A stretch of DNA of 64,000 nucleotides from Legionella lytica (GTDB lineage Bacteria; Pseudomonadota; Gammaproteobacteria; Legionellales; Legionellaceae): positions 1,702,501 to 1,766,500 of the forward strand of contig NZ_CP071527.1 in assembly GCF_023921225.1 (NCBI RefSeq). The letters are read 5' to 3'. Every line of letters starts with the position of its first letter. Position 1 is the stretch's first letter. Shown in pieces: positions 44,768 to 54,948 of this stretch. The notes below the pieces were generated by a model. It was not told the DNA's origin, ran no database searches, and was given only the letters and a program-made list of their open reading frames with translations. The position numbers and the translations under genes were made by a program.

Positions 44768-45328
44768 ATGAATCGAAATGTTTCTTATAGTGACGAAGAA
44801 CTCGTAAACTTAGCACAGCAAGGGAATCAGGATGCATATAATCTATTGTTTACGCGCTATCATAATAAGGTACAGCAAATTATTTATTTTCACATCAATG
44901 ACCAAACCTATGTAAATGATTTAGCACAAGAAGTTTTATTTAAGGTTTTCCGTTATCTCCATTATTTCAAAGAAGAAAGCCAATTTTCCACATGGCTTTA
45001 TCGTATTACGCAAAATACTATTAAAAATCATTATCGTACGGCAAGTACTCGTAGCGATTTGGAAACTGAATTTGAAGAGAACCAAACTCATTCCATGACC
45101 CATCAATCTCCAGAATACGCATTAATAACTATTGAGTTCGGAGAACAACTGGAGTTAGCTATATCTATGCTCTCTGAAGAATTACGAGCATGCTATGGTA
45201 TGCATATTTTTGATGGTCAAACCTATGAGGATATCGCTAAAAAGATGGATTGTCCCATAGGAACTGTTCGCTCCCGCATTTTTAGAGCCAGAAAATTATT
45301 AATGGCCTCAATCGAAAATTTTGTTTAA
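44768..45328 (+). CDS. RNA polymerase sigma factor, ECF (RpoE-like)
   Basis: A 186-residue sigma factor with only regions 2 and 4. Region 2 has FTRYHNKVQQIIYFHI and DLAQEVLFKVFRYLHYF, then FSTWLYRITQNTIKNHYR. Region 4 has SEELRACYGMHIFDGQTYED and IAKKMDCPIGTVRSRIFRAR, a clear helix-turn-helix. It resembles RpoE (sigma-E), but no rseA/rseB/mucD-type genes follow. The next gene encodes a small membrane protein that could be its regulator or target. GAGGG lies upstream of the ATG. Family sure, specific identity unknown. Confidence 0.88.
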   Translation: MNRNVSYSDEELVNLAQQGNQDAYNLLFTRYHNKVQQIIYFHINDQTYVNDLAQEVLFKVFRYLHYFKEESQFSTWLYRITQNTIKNHYRTASTRSDLETEFEENQTHSMTHQSPEYALITIEFGEQLELAISMLSEELRACYGMHIFDGQTYEDIAKKMDCPIGTVRSRIFRARKLLMASIENFV

Positions 45329-45383
45329 TACCAGGAATGGTTTAAAATAAGCCACGCTAAATTACGACATAAAGGGTATCATT

Positions 45384-45986
45384 ATGCCAGACATGTTTAA
45401 AACACGTTTAAGTTCTTGTAATACGAGGCTTGATGGATTTTTTCAAGGATTGATTTTGAACGAAAAACTTAACCTTCAGATACAAGCAATTAAGCTCCAT
45501 TACCACAGTATGATGCTTAATGCAGGTGAAAAAAAAGAACGTGTGATTCATATGTATGAGTTTTTTATTGATACTCTGTATCGGGTTGAAGCTAATAAAA
45601 TCACGCTAAGCGATGCAATACAGCGCATTGAGCAAAAGGCTACGGCAAGAGAAAATGAAATTTTTTGGAATAATGGTTTTAATGGGCTATCACTAGCTGC
45701 TTTAGTCCTTTTAGCAACGGCAGCTTATCTATCTCTTTATGTGATAGTTGCTTCATGTTTTCCCATACAACCGATTGTTGGTTTTGCAATGCTTGTTTTT
45801 GCTTCGGGATTATTTGTTGAGCAGATGAATAAGCTTTTTAGCGAATATATTGATTTTGAAGTTTCTGCTCCGATTAAAGATGAATGCAAGCGCGAGGTTA
45901 GTGTTATGTCATTTTTTAAGCCAACTTCGGTTGAAACACCATCAACATTTAATGTGGAGAGCCCACAAGTTGATGTTTCTTTATAG
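45384..45986 (+). CDS. small membrane protein of unknown function
   Basis: A 200-residue protein: a helical N-terminal 100 residues (KLNLQIQAIKLHYHSMM, then DAIQRIEQKATARENE), then two hydrophobic helices (about 100-152: LAALVLLATAAYLSLYVIVA and GFAMLVFASGLFV) and a polar tail. I do not recognise the family. It starts 55 nt after the ECF sigma gene with AAGGG ahead of the ATG and may be co-transcribed with it. A role as anti-sigma factor is possible by position, but no zinc-binding or RseA-like motif is visible. Confidence 0.6.
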   Translation: MPDMFKTRLSSCNTRLDGFFQGLILNEKLNLQIQAIKLHYHSMMLNAGEKKERVIHMYEFFIDTLYRVEANKITLSDAIQRIEQKATARENEIFWNNGFNGLSLAALVLLATAAYLSLYVIVASCFPIQPIVGFAMLVFASGLFVEQMNKLFSEYIDFEVSAPIKDECKREVSVMSFFKPTSVETPSTFNVESPQVDVSL

Positions 45987-46106
45987 CTGAATAAGCTGTT
46001 TTTAGAAACATTTTTAAATTCTAGCTCAGATATACTAAATAAATCATCCGCTATTAAAAAAACATATGTTAACATAGCTGCATTTATCTGAATCCTAATA
46101 AGAACT

Positions 46107-47117
46107 ATGCTGGAAAGTGATCGCTTAATCAGTACCCAAAGCATTGCCTCGGAAGAAGCTATTGATCGCGCTATTAGACCGCTAAGCCTTCGTGAATACA
46201 TTGGCCAAGAGGCGGTGAGTTTGCAAATGCAAATTTTTATTGATGCGGCAAAAAAACGCAGAGACGCACTGGATCATGTACTAATTTTTGGCCCGCCGGG
46301 ACTAGGCAAAACAACATTGGCTAATATTATTGCGCATGAAATGGGTGTAAATCTTCGCCAAACCTCTGGTCCTGTTATTGAACGGGCAGGGGATATCGCT
46401 GCAATATTAACGAACTTGCAAGAAAATGATGTATTGTTTATCGATGAGATTCATCGTTTAAGCCCAGTTATCGAAGAAATCCTTTATCCGGCAATGGAAG
46501 ACTATAAACTGGATATCATGATTGGTGAAGGACCTGCCGCGCGCTCTATAAAATTAGAGTTACCTCCTTTTACTTTGGTTGGTGCTACAACACGCGCAGG
46601 TTTACTTACCTCACCATTACGAGATCGATTTGGCATCGTACAACGATTGGAATATTATTCCGTCGACTCCTTATCACAAATTGTGTCACGTTCAGCGCAA
46701 TTATTAAATGTTAAGACTGAACAGGAAGGAGCACGAGAAATTGCAATGCGCTCACGAGGTACGCCTCGTATTGCTAATCGTTTATTACGACGTGTCCGGG
46801 ACTATGCTGAAGTGAAAGGCGGGGGAATAATTAGTTTAGATATTGCCCAAAGAGCTTTAGAGATGCTTGATGTAGATCAGCATGGATTTGATCTGATGGA
46901 CAGAAAACTTTTAATGTCAGTTATTGAGCAATTTAATGGCGGTCCTGTTGGGGTAGACAGTATTGCTGCTGCAATTGGTGAAGAAAAAGGGACAATTGAG
47001 GATGTTTTAGAGCCATTTTTAATACAACAAGGATTCCTTATGCGCACACCACGAGGTAGAATAGCAACACCTCGGGCTTATCAGCATTTTGGTTTAAGTA
47101 TGGCTGCACAGGAATAA
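46107..47117 (+). CDS. ruvB: Holliday junction branch-migration helicase RuvB
   Basis: AAA+ motor that drives branch migration with RuvA. Walker [12 protein letters not shown] is near residue 65, Walker B FIDEIHRL near 115, the sensor [18 protein letters not shown] near 160, and a C-terminal winged helix with [17 protein letters not shown]. The 336-residue length is canonical. ruvA and ruvC, often just upstream, are absent from this window. It is the first gene of ruvB-ybgC-tolQRAB. Confidence 0.97.
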   Translation: MLESDRLISTQSIASEEAIDRAIRPLSLREYIGQEAVSLQMQIFIDAAKKRRDALDHVLIFGPPGLGKTTLANIIAHEMGVNLRQTSGPVIERAGDIAAILTNLQENDVLFIDEIHRLSPVIEEILYPAMEDYKLDIMIGEGPAARSIKLELPPFTLVGATTRAGLLTSPLRDRFGIVQRLEYYSVDSLSQIVSRSAQLLNVKTEQEGAREIAMRSRGTPRIANRLLRRVRDYAEVKGGGIISLDIAQRALEMLDVDQHGFDLMDRKLLMSVIEQFNGGPVGVDSIAAAIGEEKGTIEDVLEPFLIQQGFLMRTPRGRIATPRAYQHFGLSMAAQE

Positions 47118-47120
47118 TCC

Positions 47121-47504
47121 ATGAATCAGGAAACGATTTATCAATATAATATACGTGTGTATACCGAAGACGTGGATTATATGGGTATTGTGTATCATGC
47201 AAATTACCTGTGTTATTTTGAACGTGCTCGAACTGAAATGTTGCGTCAAGATAATGTAATTCTTAGTGATTTAGCAAAAACTGATACGCTTTTTGCAATT
47301 ACTGAGATTAATATCCGATATCTTGCTCCAGCACGATTAGATGACTTGTTAAGCATTACTACTAAATTAGGAAAGTCAGGAGCTTGTAGTTTTGAATTTG
47401 AACAGGAAATGAAAAGCCAGCAGGAAAAACTGCTGTGTAAAGCACAAATTAAAGTAGTCTGTGTTGACGGAAATTTAAGACCGAAACGATTTCCAGGTAA
47501 ATAA
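47121..47504 (+). CDS. ybgC: acyl-CoA thioesterase YbgC (Tol-Pal associated)
   Basis: Hot-dog-fold thioesterase of the Tol-Pal gene cluster. The 4HBT signature is RVYTEDVDYMGIVYHANYLC followed by YFERARTEML, with the catalytic Asp in EDVDYMGIVYH. The 127-residue length is typical. It starts 3 nt after ruvB and leads into tolQ. Confidence 0.93.
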   Translation: MNQETIYQYNIRVYTEDVDYMGIVYHANYLCYFERARTEMLRQDNVILSDLAKTDTLFAITEINIRYLAPARLDDLLSITTKLGKSGACSFEFEQEMKSQQEKLLCKAQIKVVCVDGNLRPKRFPGK

Positions 47505-47586
47505 AAGATAATAGGGCACGTCATTACAATGGCGTTCTTTGAAAACTAATTAAAAATAAAGATCTTGGTAGCGGAGACAAAAAAAG

Positions 47587-48261
47587 ATGGGTAGTCAGGC
47601 AAATGTATTAATGTATTTTATGCAGGCAGGGTTAGTAGTTAAATCAGTGATGATGTTGCTCGCCGTTGCGTCCATTACTTCTTGGACATTGATTTTTCAA
47701 AGAGCCTGGTTTTTTAACCGTAAAAAGCAAATGACCGAAGCCTTTAGCCGAAGATTTTGGGACAGTGGCGATTTGAGCCGCCTTTATGCAGATATTGATA
47801 GTAATGCCGATGAACGACAAGGCATGGCGGCAATTTTTCATGCAGGATTTAAAGAATTTGTGCGCGCTAGAAAACAAGGGCAAGTGGTTTTAGAACCTAT
47901 TCAGCGTGTAATGCAAATTAGTCATGCCAAAGAAGCTGAGAAATTAGAACAGCATTTACCGTTTTTTGCCTCGGTTGGCTCCATTTCACCTTACATTGGA
48001 TTATTTGGTACGGTTTGGGGGATTATGACCTCCTTCCAAGCATTAGGACATGCACAACAGGCGACCATTGCAATGGTTGCTCCAGGTATTTCTGAAGCTC
48101 TGGTTGCAACGGCTTTAGGATTATTCACGGCAATACCTGCAGTTATTGCATACAACCGATATTCAACTCGTGCTAATGGTTTATTGGATCGATTTGAATT
48201 GTTTCAGGAAGAATTGATATCACTTATAGAGCAACAAAACAATAATACTGTAAGAGGATAA
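47587..48261 (+). CDS. tolQ: Tol-Pal system proton channel subunit TolQ
   Basis: An inner-membrane MotA/TolQ/ExbB family protein that with TolR uses the proton gradient to energise TolA during division and outer-membrane invagination. It has an N-terminal helix (GLVVKSVMMLLAVASITSWT) and a second pair around ASVGSISPYIGLFGTVWGIM and EALVATALGLFTAIPAVIAY. The 224-residue length is canonical. tolR follows after 8 nt. Confidence 0.96.
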   Translation: MGSQANVLMYFMQAGLVVKSVMMLLAVASITSWTLIFQRAWFFNRKKQMTEAFSRRFWDSGDLSRLYADIDSNADERQGMAAIFHAGFKEFVRARKQGQVVLEPIQRVMQISHAKEAEKLEQHLPFFASVGSISPYIGLFGTVWGIMTSFQALGHAQQATIAMVAPGISEALVATALGLFTAIPAVIAYNRYSTRANGLLDRFELFQEELISLIEQQNNNTVRG

Positions 48262-48269
48262 AGTTCAAA

Positions 48270-48731
48270 ATGATCAAAGCAAAGACCAAACGTGAACGTC
48301 CCATATCTGAGATTAACGTTGTTCCTTACATTGACGTAATGTTAGTTCTGCTGGTTATTTTTATGATTACAGCTCCAATGCTGAGTCAAGGCGTGACCGT
48401 TGATCTACCTAAAGCGGCAAGCCAGAATTTGGCACCTACAGATAGAGAGCCGATTATTGTTTCAGTAAATCAAGAAGGTACTTATTTTCTTAATATCAGC
48501 AGTACGCCGGCAGATCCTATTGATCCACAAGCGTTAACGGTTCGTGTTGCTGCTGAATTAGAATTAGCAAAGCAGTCAAATCAGAAGCTAAATGTATTAG
48601 TTAAGGGAGACCAAGGCGTCGCTTACGGTAAAGTAGTTCAAGCCATGGCTTTATTAAAGCAAGCAGGCGCTGAGCAAGTAGGATTACTGACTGATGACAC
48701 AACACCCAATCAATCAGAGGGGCAAGCATGA
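48270..48731 (+). CDS. tolR: Tol-Pal system protein TolR
   Basis: ExbD/TolR family protein with one N-terminal transmembrane helix. The channel Asp lies in NVVPYIDVMLVLLVIFMITA near residue 25, and the periplasmic part ends with VGLLTDD near residue 145. The 153-residue length fits. It overlaps tolA by 4 nt (ATGA). Confidence 0.96.
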   Translation: MIKAKTKRERPISEINVVPYIDVMLVLLVIFMITAPMLSQGVTVDLPKAASQNLAPTDREPIIVSVNQEGTYFLNISSTPADPIDPQALTVRVAAELELAKQSNQKLNVLVKGDQGVAYGKVVQAMALLKQAGAEQVGLLTDDTTPNQSEGQA

Positions 48732-49756
48732 TAAATCCTAGTTACCGTAATGCTTTTTTTATAGCGATTGGTTTGCATCTTTTTTTAATCGTGATGCTCC
48801 TGTCTGATAATTCAAGCGAACGTCCAGTATTAACTGCCGAAGCTAAAAACGAACCAGGAATCGATCAACCTCTTGCAGCGACGCCACCGCCACAGCAAGA
48901 AGTTGTTAAAGCGGTAAGTGTTGATAATAAGCAAGTGATGGAGACGGTTAATCGTTTAAAGCAAGAGCGTGAGCAGCAAAAACGAGCCGAACAGAATCGT
49001 CAACGTGAACTGAACCGACAGCTCGAGGCGGCCAAACAACAACGCATCAAAGAGCAGCAACAGCTTGCACGCTTGAAAGAAGAAGCTAATAGAATTGCAA
49101 TTGCTCGTAAGAAGCAGGCAGAAGAAGAGAAAAAACGGCTTAAACAGATGGCTGAACAAAAAGCATTGGAAGCCAAACACATTGAAGAGTTAAAGAAACA
49201 AAAAGAAGAGTTGGTAAAACAACAGAAGCTTGAAACCAAAAAGCTCGAAGAGCTTAATAAGAAAAAACTTGTCGAAAAAGCGCAGGTTGAAAAGCAAAGG
49301 GCCGAAAATGCCAAAGCAGAAGCTGATGCTAAAGCGGCAAAAGAGCTTGCTGATAAAGAGCGTATAGCTAAAGAAAAATCAGATCTTGCCAAAGCGGAAG
49401 CAGAGCGCAAGAGACAAGCTCAAGCTACGGCTGCTCAAAATGCGGAACGTGATGCTCGAATTGCAGGAGAGGTGGATAAGTATAAAGCATTGATTGTGAA
49501 TGCTATCGGTAGAAATTGGATTCTACCTGAAAATGTAGACAGCACTTTATCCAGCCAGTTTAGAATACGTTTAGCTCCAGATGGAGCTGTATTGGAAGTT
49601 ACTTTAACACGCAGCAGTGGCGATCCACTTCTTGATCGCTCAGCACAAACAGCAATTCGCAAGGCGTCACCACTTCCTGTACCTACAGATGCAACGACGT
49701 TTAATATGTTCCGCGATATTAGTTTAACCGTTCGTCCACAACAAGTTAGAGGATAA
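48728..49756 (+). CDS. tolA: Tol-Pal system protein TolA
   Basis: Links inner and outer membranes. It has one N-terminal transmembrane helix ([17 protein letters not shown]), a long charged helical domain rich in Lys/Glu/Ala/Gln (about residues 75-240) and a TonB/TolA-like C-terminal domain ([14 protein letters not shown], then [18 protein letters not shown]). The 342-residue length is typical. The low-complexity helix produces long antisense open frames that are not genes. Confidence 0.94.
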   Translation: MINPSYRNAFFIAIGLHLFLIVMLLSDNSSERPVLTAEAKNEPGIDQPLAATPPPQQEVVKAVSVDNKQVMETVNRLKQEREQQKRAEQNRQRELNRQLEAAKQQRIKEQQQLARLKEEANRIAIARKKQAEEEKKRLKQMAEQKALEAKHIEELKKQKEELVKQQKLETKKLEELNKKKLVEKAQVEKQRAENAKAEADAKAAKELADKERIAKEKSDLAKAEAERKRQAQATAAQNAERDARIAGEVDKYKALIVNAIGRNWILPENVDSTLSSQFRIRLAPDGAVLEVTLTRSSGDPLLDRSAQTAIRKASPLPVPTDATTFNMFRDISLTVRPQQVRG

Positions 49757-49761
49757 AACTC

Positions 49762-51021
49762 GTGATTACTCGAATAACTACATTATTTCTTTTGTTGTTT
49801 ACGCAACAGCTTTTCGCTCTTGATTTAGAATTAACTCAAGGGATTAACTCAGCTTTACCAATAGCTATTAATTCTTTTGGCTCTGATCGTGGCGCCCAGG
49901 AAATAGCCCAAGTTGTTGAGCATGATTTAACTTTTTCAGGACAATTTAAAATTGTTTCAGGTCCCCAAGGTCCTAATGCACAATCATCCGTTGCTACGTT
50001 AAAGCAATTAGGAGCTGATAGTGTGGTGACTGGGCGTGTTGTTCCCGTGGGGGGGCAATATGAGGTTAGTTTTACCTTGTCGGATGCCGTAGCTAATGGT
50101 TCAGTTTTATTGACCAAAACCTATAAAGTTGCTGCGAGTCAGTTAAGACCTTTGGCACATCATATTAGTGATGAAGTCTACCAAAAGCTGACTGGTGAGC
50201 GAGGAATTTTCTCTACTCGTATCGCGTATATTTCTGTACAAAGAAGTACTCGTGGATCTCGTTATTCACTAGAAGTTGCTGATGCAGATGGCTATAACCC
50301 ACAAAGTTTATTGGTTTCATCTGAGCCAATTATGTCACCATCTTGGGCACCAAATGGGCGCAGTATTTCGTATGTATCCTTTGAGAAAAAGCGCGCGCAA
50401 ATTTTTACAGTGTCTGTTGAAACGGGACAGCGTCGATTAATTACTAGCTTCCCAGGCATTAACGGTGCTCCAGCCTGGTCACCAGATGGTAATCAATTAG
50501 CAGTAGTTTTATCAAAAAGTGGCACGCCTAAACTATACAGTGTTGATGTGGGTAGTGGGGCGATGAAACAGCTCACCTTTGGTGATGCAATTGATACAGA
50601 GCCTCGCTATGCACCTGATGGTAAGAGCATTCTTTTTACTTCTGGTCGCGGTGGTTCACCTCAAATCTATCGTTTATCTTTAGCTGATGGACAAGTAAGT
50701 CGTGTTACTTTTGATGGTAACTATAATGCTCGTGCATCATACACTCCAGATATGAAAAACATCATCATGCTGCATCGCGATGACCGACAGTTTAATATTG
50801 GCCTACAAAGTGCCAGTGGCGGTCCTGTGGTAAGTTTAACCTTTTCTGGGCGCGATGAATCTCCATCTGTAGCCCCTAATGGACGGTTAGTGTTGTATGC
50901 AACTCATAACCAGGAGCAAGGTGTGTTAGGTATCGTTTCTCTTGATGGTCGTATTCGAATGAAATTACCAGCACGTGAAGGTGATGTTCAAGAGCCAGCA
51001 TGGTCTCCATATTTAGGCTAA
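49762..51021 (+). CDS. tolB: Tol-Pal system beta-propeller protein TolB
   Basis: A periplasmic protein interacting with Pal and TolA. The signal peptide is [15 protein letters not shown]. The N-terminal alpha/beta domain is followed by a six-bladed propeller with repeats such as [29 protein letters not shown] and [17 protein letters not shown]. The 419 residues are slightly short but complete. It starts at GTG with AGAGGA 8 nt upstream. pal, normally next, is missing: the following gene is an S1/P1 nuclease. Confidence 0.95.
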   Translation: MITRITTLFLLLFTQQLFALDLELTQGINSALPIAINSFGSDRGAQEIAQVVEHDLTFSGQFKIVSGPQGPNAQSSVATLKQLGADSVVTGRVVPVGGQYEVSFTLSDAVANGSVLLTKTYKVAASQLRPLAHHISDEVYQKLTGERGIFSTRIAYISVQRSTRGSRYSLEVADADGYNPQSLLVSSEPIMSPSWAPNGRSISYVSFEKKRAQIFTVSVETGQRRLITSFPGINGAPAWSPDGNQLAVVLSKSGTPKLYSVDVGSGAMKQLTFGDAIDTEPRYAPDGKSILFTSGRGGSPQIYRLSLADGQVSRVTFDGNYNARASYTPDMKNIIMLHRDDRQFNIGLQSASGGPVVSLTFSGRDESPSVAPNGRLVLYATHNQEQGVLGIVSLDGRIRMKLPAREGDVQEPAWSPYLG

Positions 51022-51034
51022 GGTTTATTGTCAG

Positions 51035-51853
51035 ATGAAACGGATTTTATATATATTAATACTTGGTCTGATGGCGTTAAATTCTTATGGATGGAATATG
51101 CAAGGCCATCAGGTTGTGGCGCAAGTTGCGTATAATAATTTGACGCCACAAGCAAAGGAAATGTGTCGTAAGATTTTGAATTCACGTTCAAAAAAATCAT
51201 TTAATGCTAATTTTATTGCTGCGGCTGTTTGGTTAGATCAGATTCGTTTTAAAAATGTGCATTGGTACGATACGTTCCATTATATTAATACTCCATTTGC
51301 TGAGGACGATACTGCACTTCCTTCTGTTGAGACGAGCAATGCTGTATGGGGTATTAAGAATGCGATTGCCGCACTGTCGGCAAAAAGGGCCAGTGCTTCT
51401 GATAAACGTTTGTCATTATTGATTTTGATTCACTTGGTAGGGGATATTCATCAGCCTCTACATACAGCAACTAAAGTCAGTCATCGCTTACCTAAAGGTG
51501 ATTTGGGTGGCAATTTATTCCCCTTGGGTGCCAATTATGTTGGCGCTAATTTGCATCAATATTGGGATAATGGTGCCGGATTTTTTATTGGACGCAGTAA
51601 AATAGGCCAAATTAAGTTTAAGGCACGATTATTAGAACAGCGATGGCCTTGTAATCAGGTTTCTACTTTAAACGATCCGGGGCAGTGGGCTAAAGCCTCT
51701 TATGAATTAGCTACCAATCAGGCTTATCACATCCATCCCAAGGAAGTACCTAGTAAGCAGTACCAGCTAAGGGCACAAAGCCTGATTCAAAAGCAGACTG
51801 CTACTGCAGGATGTCGTCTGGCTTTTGTGCTTAATCAACTAGCCAAGTCTTAG
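51035..51853 (+). CDS. S1/P1-type nuclease (zinc-dependent), secreted
   Basis: A single-strand nuclease/3'-nucleotidase fold with three zinc ions. After a signal peptide (LYILILGLMALNSYG) the mature protein should begin at Trp20 in WNMQGHQVVAQVAY, the N-terminal Trp and His being zinc ligands. Further ligands are in FKNVHWYDTFHYIN, LIHLVGDIHQPLHTAT and NLHQYWDNGAG. The 272-residue length is typical. It starts 13 nt after tolB. Release of nucleotides or phosphate from nucleic acids is a plausible role; the family also resembles zinc phospholipases C. Confidence 0.9.
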   Translation: MKRILYILILGLMALNSYGWNMQGHQVVAQVAYNNLTPQAKEMCRKILNSRSKKSFNANFIAAAVWLDQIRFKNVHWYDTFHYINTPFAEDDTALPSVETSNAVWGIKNAIAALSAKRASASDKRLSLLILIHLVGDIHQPLHTATKVSHRLPKGDLGGNLFPLGANYVGANLHQYWDNGAGFFIGRSKIGQIKFKARLLEQRWPCNQVSTLNDPGQWAKASYELATNQAYHIHPKEVPSKQYQLRAQSLIQKQTATAGCRLAFVLNQLAKS

Positions 51854-51935
51854 TCAAGCTCTGTAAATGCAGGCTAGCTTGCAGCAGAACCTTGGTGCAT
51901 CAAGATTAACAGAAACATAAGAACGAAATCATATA

Positions 51936-51964
51936 TTGACCTGTACTAAATTTGTATTTTATGT
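51936..51964 (+). promoter_or_regulatory. possible promoter of the first J-domain-like gene
   Basis: TTGACC (51936-51941) with a 17-nt spacer to a weak TTATGT (51959-51964), 41 nt before the start codon. The -35 is good, the -10 poor. Confidence 0.3.
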
Positions 51965-52004
51965 TAGTCTTATCGCCAGATAATTTGGCGTCAGGATCTT
52001 CTAT

Positions 52005-53321
52005 ATGAAAAAACAAGTTGAACGATTAGCTCATCAAACATTAAAAAAGCTTACCCATCAATTATTAGAATCTCCACGTGCATCCTCTTTAACAAAAGAC
52101 GAAATAATTCAAATTATAACCGATACTATTCATAATGATTATATATCTTGTAGAAAATCGCAAAGACAGGATTTTTATAAAAAGTTATCCCATTTATTGC
52201 ATCCTGATCGGTTTTCTAGAGATTTGGAATATAGAAACCTTGCCGTTTATCTAAATGAGCGGGAACTACTCGAAGAACCCCAGAAAATTTTAAATGAACA
52301 CTATAAAGGCGAATCTGTTGAAACTTATTTTACTTTTTTCAAGGACGTTTTTAGTAATCCAAGCCAATCTCTAGATATTCTTAGACGTCGTGCACCAGAT
52401 AATCCATTAGTTAAGAATATACAGCGCTATAACGCTCCTATTAAGTTGGGAGTTATTATCCTATTGGCTGTTTCTTTACTTGCCTCTGGGGTGATTGCGG
52501 TATTAAGTAGCCTTGCTTCCACTATAACTCGTTCGCTTATCAATGCTGCGAATAACCTTATCAATCATGGGCTAAATAAAATTACAGAAAATAGATATGA
52601 GCAAATGGCTGAGCTTTATAAAGAAGCTAATTTTTTGCAATATAAAAAGCAGTTTTTGATCAAATCAAAGATAACAATACAATCTGAAATGTTAATGAGT
52701 AATTATGAGTTGTATAGCGCCATAAATAGCATGGATGATTCAGAGTTTTGGGACTACCTGTTAACTATTGAGCCCATCAATGAAGCGACAGTTAATACTG
52801 CTGAAGAACTGGTTCATGAAAAAATAAAGAAGAGTGCCGTATTTTCAATAGATAAAATAAAATCTGCCTTTTTTGCACTTTATGAAACAGGAACTGATGT
52901 AAATAAGGGCCTATCACAGCGAGCTATGCTGTTAATTACGTCTCCTTTCGTATTGACGGCACTTGTATTAGGAGAAACAGTTTCATTGGCGCAGCATTGG
53001 TTTTTTGCAGCACTGGATGCCGCAAACGTGGTTTCGTCTTATGTGGTGTTTACGGTATTAAATGCACCTCTTATTAGCTATGATGTTTCAGTGTCTCTAT
53101 TGGAGTACTTATTGGATAAAGATATTGTTGACCATGAGGTATCTGCAACTGAAGTTCATAAAACTCCATTGTATTTATTATTTGATAAGCCTGTGGATTC
53201 TGTCAGCCTGTCAAGCTCTGAAGTAGAACCTATTCATATGGGCTCACCTATTCAAGGTACTCTAGTACAAGAAACAAGTGTTAGTGTACAGACTAATGAC
53301 AGGTTAACTGTGTCGTTATAA
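52005..53321 (+). CDS. membrane protein with J-domain-like N-terminus (HPD kept); effector candidate
   Basis: A 438-residue protein. Residues about 40-100 look like a J-domain: a basic helix (QRQDFYKKLSHLL), the HPD tripeptide at 66-68 (HPDRF) and a following helix (LNERELLEEPQKILNEHY). Then come two hydrophobic segments near 148-175 (GVIILLAVSLLASGVIAVL), a helical region, and a second membrane region near 305-365 ending in LNAPLISYDVS. There is no signal peptide. It is a tandem paralogue of the next gene with the same order of parts. A role in recruiting Hsp70-type chaperones, perhaps of the host, is inference. Confidence 0.6.
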   Translation: MKKQVERLAHQTLKKLTHQLLESPRASSLTKDEIIQIITDTIHNDYISCRKSQRQDFYKKLSHLLHPDRFSRDLEYRNLAVYLNERELLEEPQKILNEHYKGESVETYFTFFKDVFSNPSQSLDILRRRAPDNPLVKNIQRYNAPIKLGVIILLAVSLLASGVIAVLSSLASTITRSLINAANNLINHGLNKITENRYEQMAELYKEANFLQYKKQFLIKSKITIQSEMLMSNYELYSAINSMDDSEFWDYLLTIEPINEATVNTAEELVHEKIKKSAVFSIDKIKSAFFALYETGTDVNKGLSQRAMLLITSPFVLTALVLGETVSLAQHWFFAALDAANVVSSYVVFTVLNAPLISYDVSVSLLEYLLDKDIVDHEVSATEVHKTPLYLLFDKPVDSVSLSSSEVEPIHMGSPIQGTLVQETSVSVQTNDRLTVSL

Positions 53322-53535
53322 GGTCACTTCCCGAGCTATATGAGGAAATTTCACTTTGCGGTCTGCGCCGTAATGACGAAACGTACGCGTACATTTTGAA
53401 ATTTTACGGGTACGTTAAGTAGCATTAAGTTAACTTATTGTATAAATAAAAATAATTTTTATTTATAGGATTGTTTGTTCGTGATTTTGTTTTGTGTTAC
53501 TATTTGACCATTTTGCGATAAATGGTTTGTATTTG

Positions 53536-54948
53536 ATGAATAAATCACCTGATTTGTTAGCTGTTCATACAATAGAATCGATTGGTAATGATCTTTCAAT
53601 AATGCAAGAAGAAGGGATAGCACTAAATCCCAAAAGGGTTTGGGCCCTTATTAGTCGTCATATTAGCAAATCTTATGCTGAAGTAGGGAAAGAAGATAAA
53701 AATACATTCTATCATGAGTTATCGTTTCGTTTGCAATCGGACAAATTCAAGGCCTTTTATCCTGAGTTGTATAACACTTTAAATTTTTTGAAATTGGTAG
53801 ATAAACCACGAGAAATATTAAATAGTCTTCACCAGAAATATCACGATCGTAAGCAATTATTTAATAATTTGGTTAAGAGTAAAGCATTAAGAACTTTGTT
53901 AGAGTATACATTAGATAATCCACTAACAGCTCAATTAGCGCGTTATACACAACCATTTAATTTTTTATCAAAAGCAATTTATTTAACCATACTTATCCCA
54001 TTAATTATCAGCATTTTTCTTGGTTTTGTTGCGATAAGAACCGTCGATTTAGCATTATCGGTTATTGATTTTTTTGCTAATGTACTGACTCCACTTTTTG
54101 TGGGGCATTATTATTCCCAAGAGCTAAATAACTATCGTTTATCACAATTTGCTCATTATAAAAAAGAGTATTTAGTTACTTTACGTGATGATTATATTGC
54201 CAAGACGATATGGAATGAATTAGACCATCAAGGATTGCAAAGTTTAAACGATGAGCAGCTTTTTGAATTAATTTTAAATAACGAACTTGATGATAATGGA
54301 CTCTATAAAAATGCTCCTACTCAAAAGGAAAATGAAACTGCATCCCATTATCAAGAATTACTTAATGATTGGGGGCAAGCTAAAGAGCGGCATGTCGAAG
54401 AGATATTGACTCGCCATAATAAAAAAATTAACGATAGCATTTACATTAATGGCGTTGGTCGTATAAAACGCTTATTCATGGCTTTTTATATGGCAATGAG
54501 TGAACCAGTAAATGTTGTATCACTATTTTTTCGTCCTTTGCAATTGATTGCAGCAGCATTCATTTTAGCTATGGTTGCGTTAACCGAGCTGGTTCGTTAT
54601 GCTGCTTTTACTGCGGCTTTAGTAGGAATGACGGCTACGGTATCCGTATGTTTCCTTACTTTATCTTTGTTGAGTAGTCCTCTTTATTCCTATGATTTTT
54701 CTCGAAATGTAATGAATAAGTTACAACGAAGTTCTGATAATGCGGAAAAGGCAGAAGCCGGTTCTGAGCTTGAGTTTACAAGCAATCCCTGGCAGGAGTT
54801 GTTGAAAAACAAATCTGTAACGCAAAATAAGGCTAAAGGTCGGACTGAGCCGCCTTTCCATCATCACTCTCCTATTGATGAGGTTTCAAAAGGGCCGGAG
54901 GATGGGCCTCAAAATGAGCAGGGTTTATCTACCACATTGGTTCAATGA
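53536..54948 (+). CDS. paralogous membrane protein with degenerate J-domain-like N-terminus; effector candidate
   Basis: A 470-residue paralogue of the previous gene. Same layout: helix NTFYHELSFRL, a QSD tripeptide (67-69) where the neighbour has HPD, the helix VDKPREILNSLHQKYHD, a first membrane region near 150-180 (YLTILIPLIISIFLGFVAI), a helical part, and a second membrane region around 335-395 ending in LSSPLYSYDFS. Loss of HPD would abolish Hsp70 stimulation if the fold is a J-domain. The C-terminal tail is polar with Pro, Glu and Gln. I start at ATG 53536; an upstream GTG at 53494 is possible. The 53322-53535 gap is A/T-rich with no gene seen. Confidence 0.58.
   Translation: MNKSPDLLAVHTIESIGNDLSIMQEEGIALNPKRVWALISRHISKSYAEVGKEDKNTFYHELSFRLQSDKFKAFYPELYNTLNFLKLVDKPREILNSLHQKYHDRKQLFNNLVKSKALRTLLEYTLDNPLTAQLARYTQPFNFLSKAIYLTILIPLIISIFLGFVAIRTVDLALSVIDFFANVLTPLFVGHYYSQELNNYRLSQFAHYKKEYLVTLRDDYIAKTIWNELDHQGLQSLNDEQLFELILNNELDDNGLYKNAPTQKENETASHYQELLNDWGQAKERHVEEILTRHNKKINDSIYINGVGRIKRLFMAFYMAMSEPVNVVSLFFRPLQLIAAAFILAMVALTELVRYAAFTAALVGMTATVSVCFLTLSLLSSPLYSYDFSRNVMNKLQRSSDNAEKAEAGSELEFTSNPWQELLKNKSVTQNKAKGRTEPPFHHHSPIDEVSKGPEDGPQNEQGLSTTLVQ

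Noticed and set aside
49000..49410. Ser/Cys-rich 136-residue frame on the minus strand
   Set aside because: It is antisense to the Lys/Glu/Ala-rich helix of tolA, which naturally leaves long open frames on the other strand.
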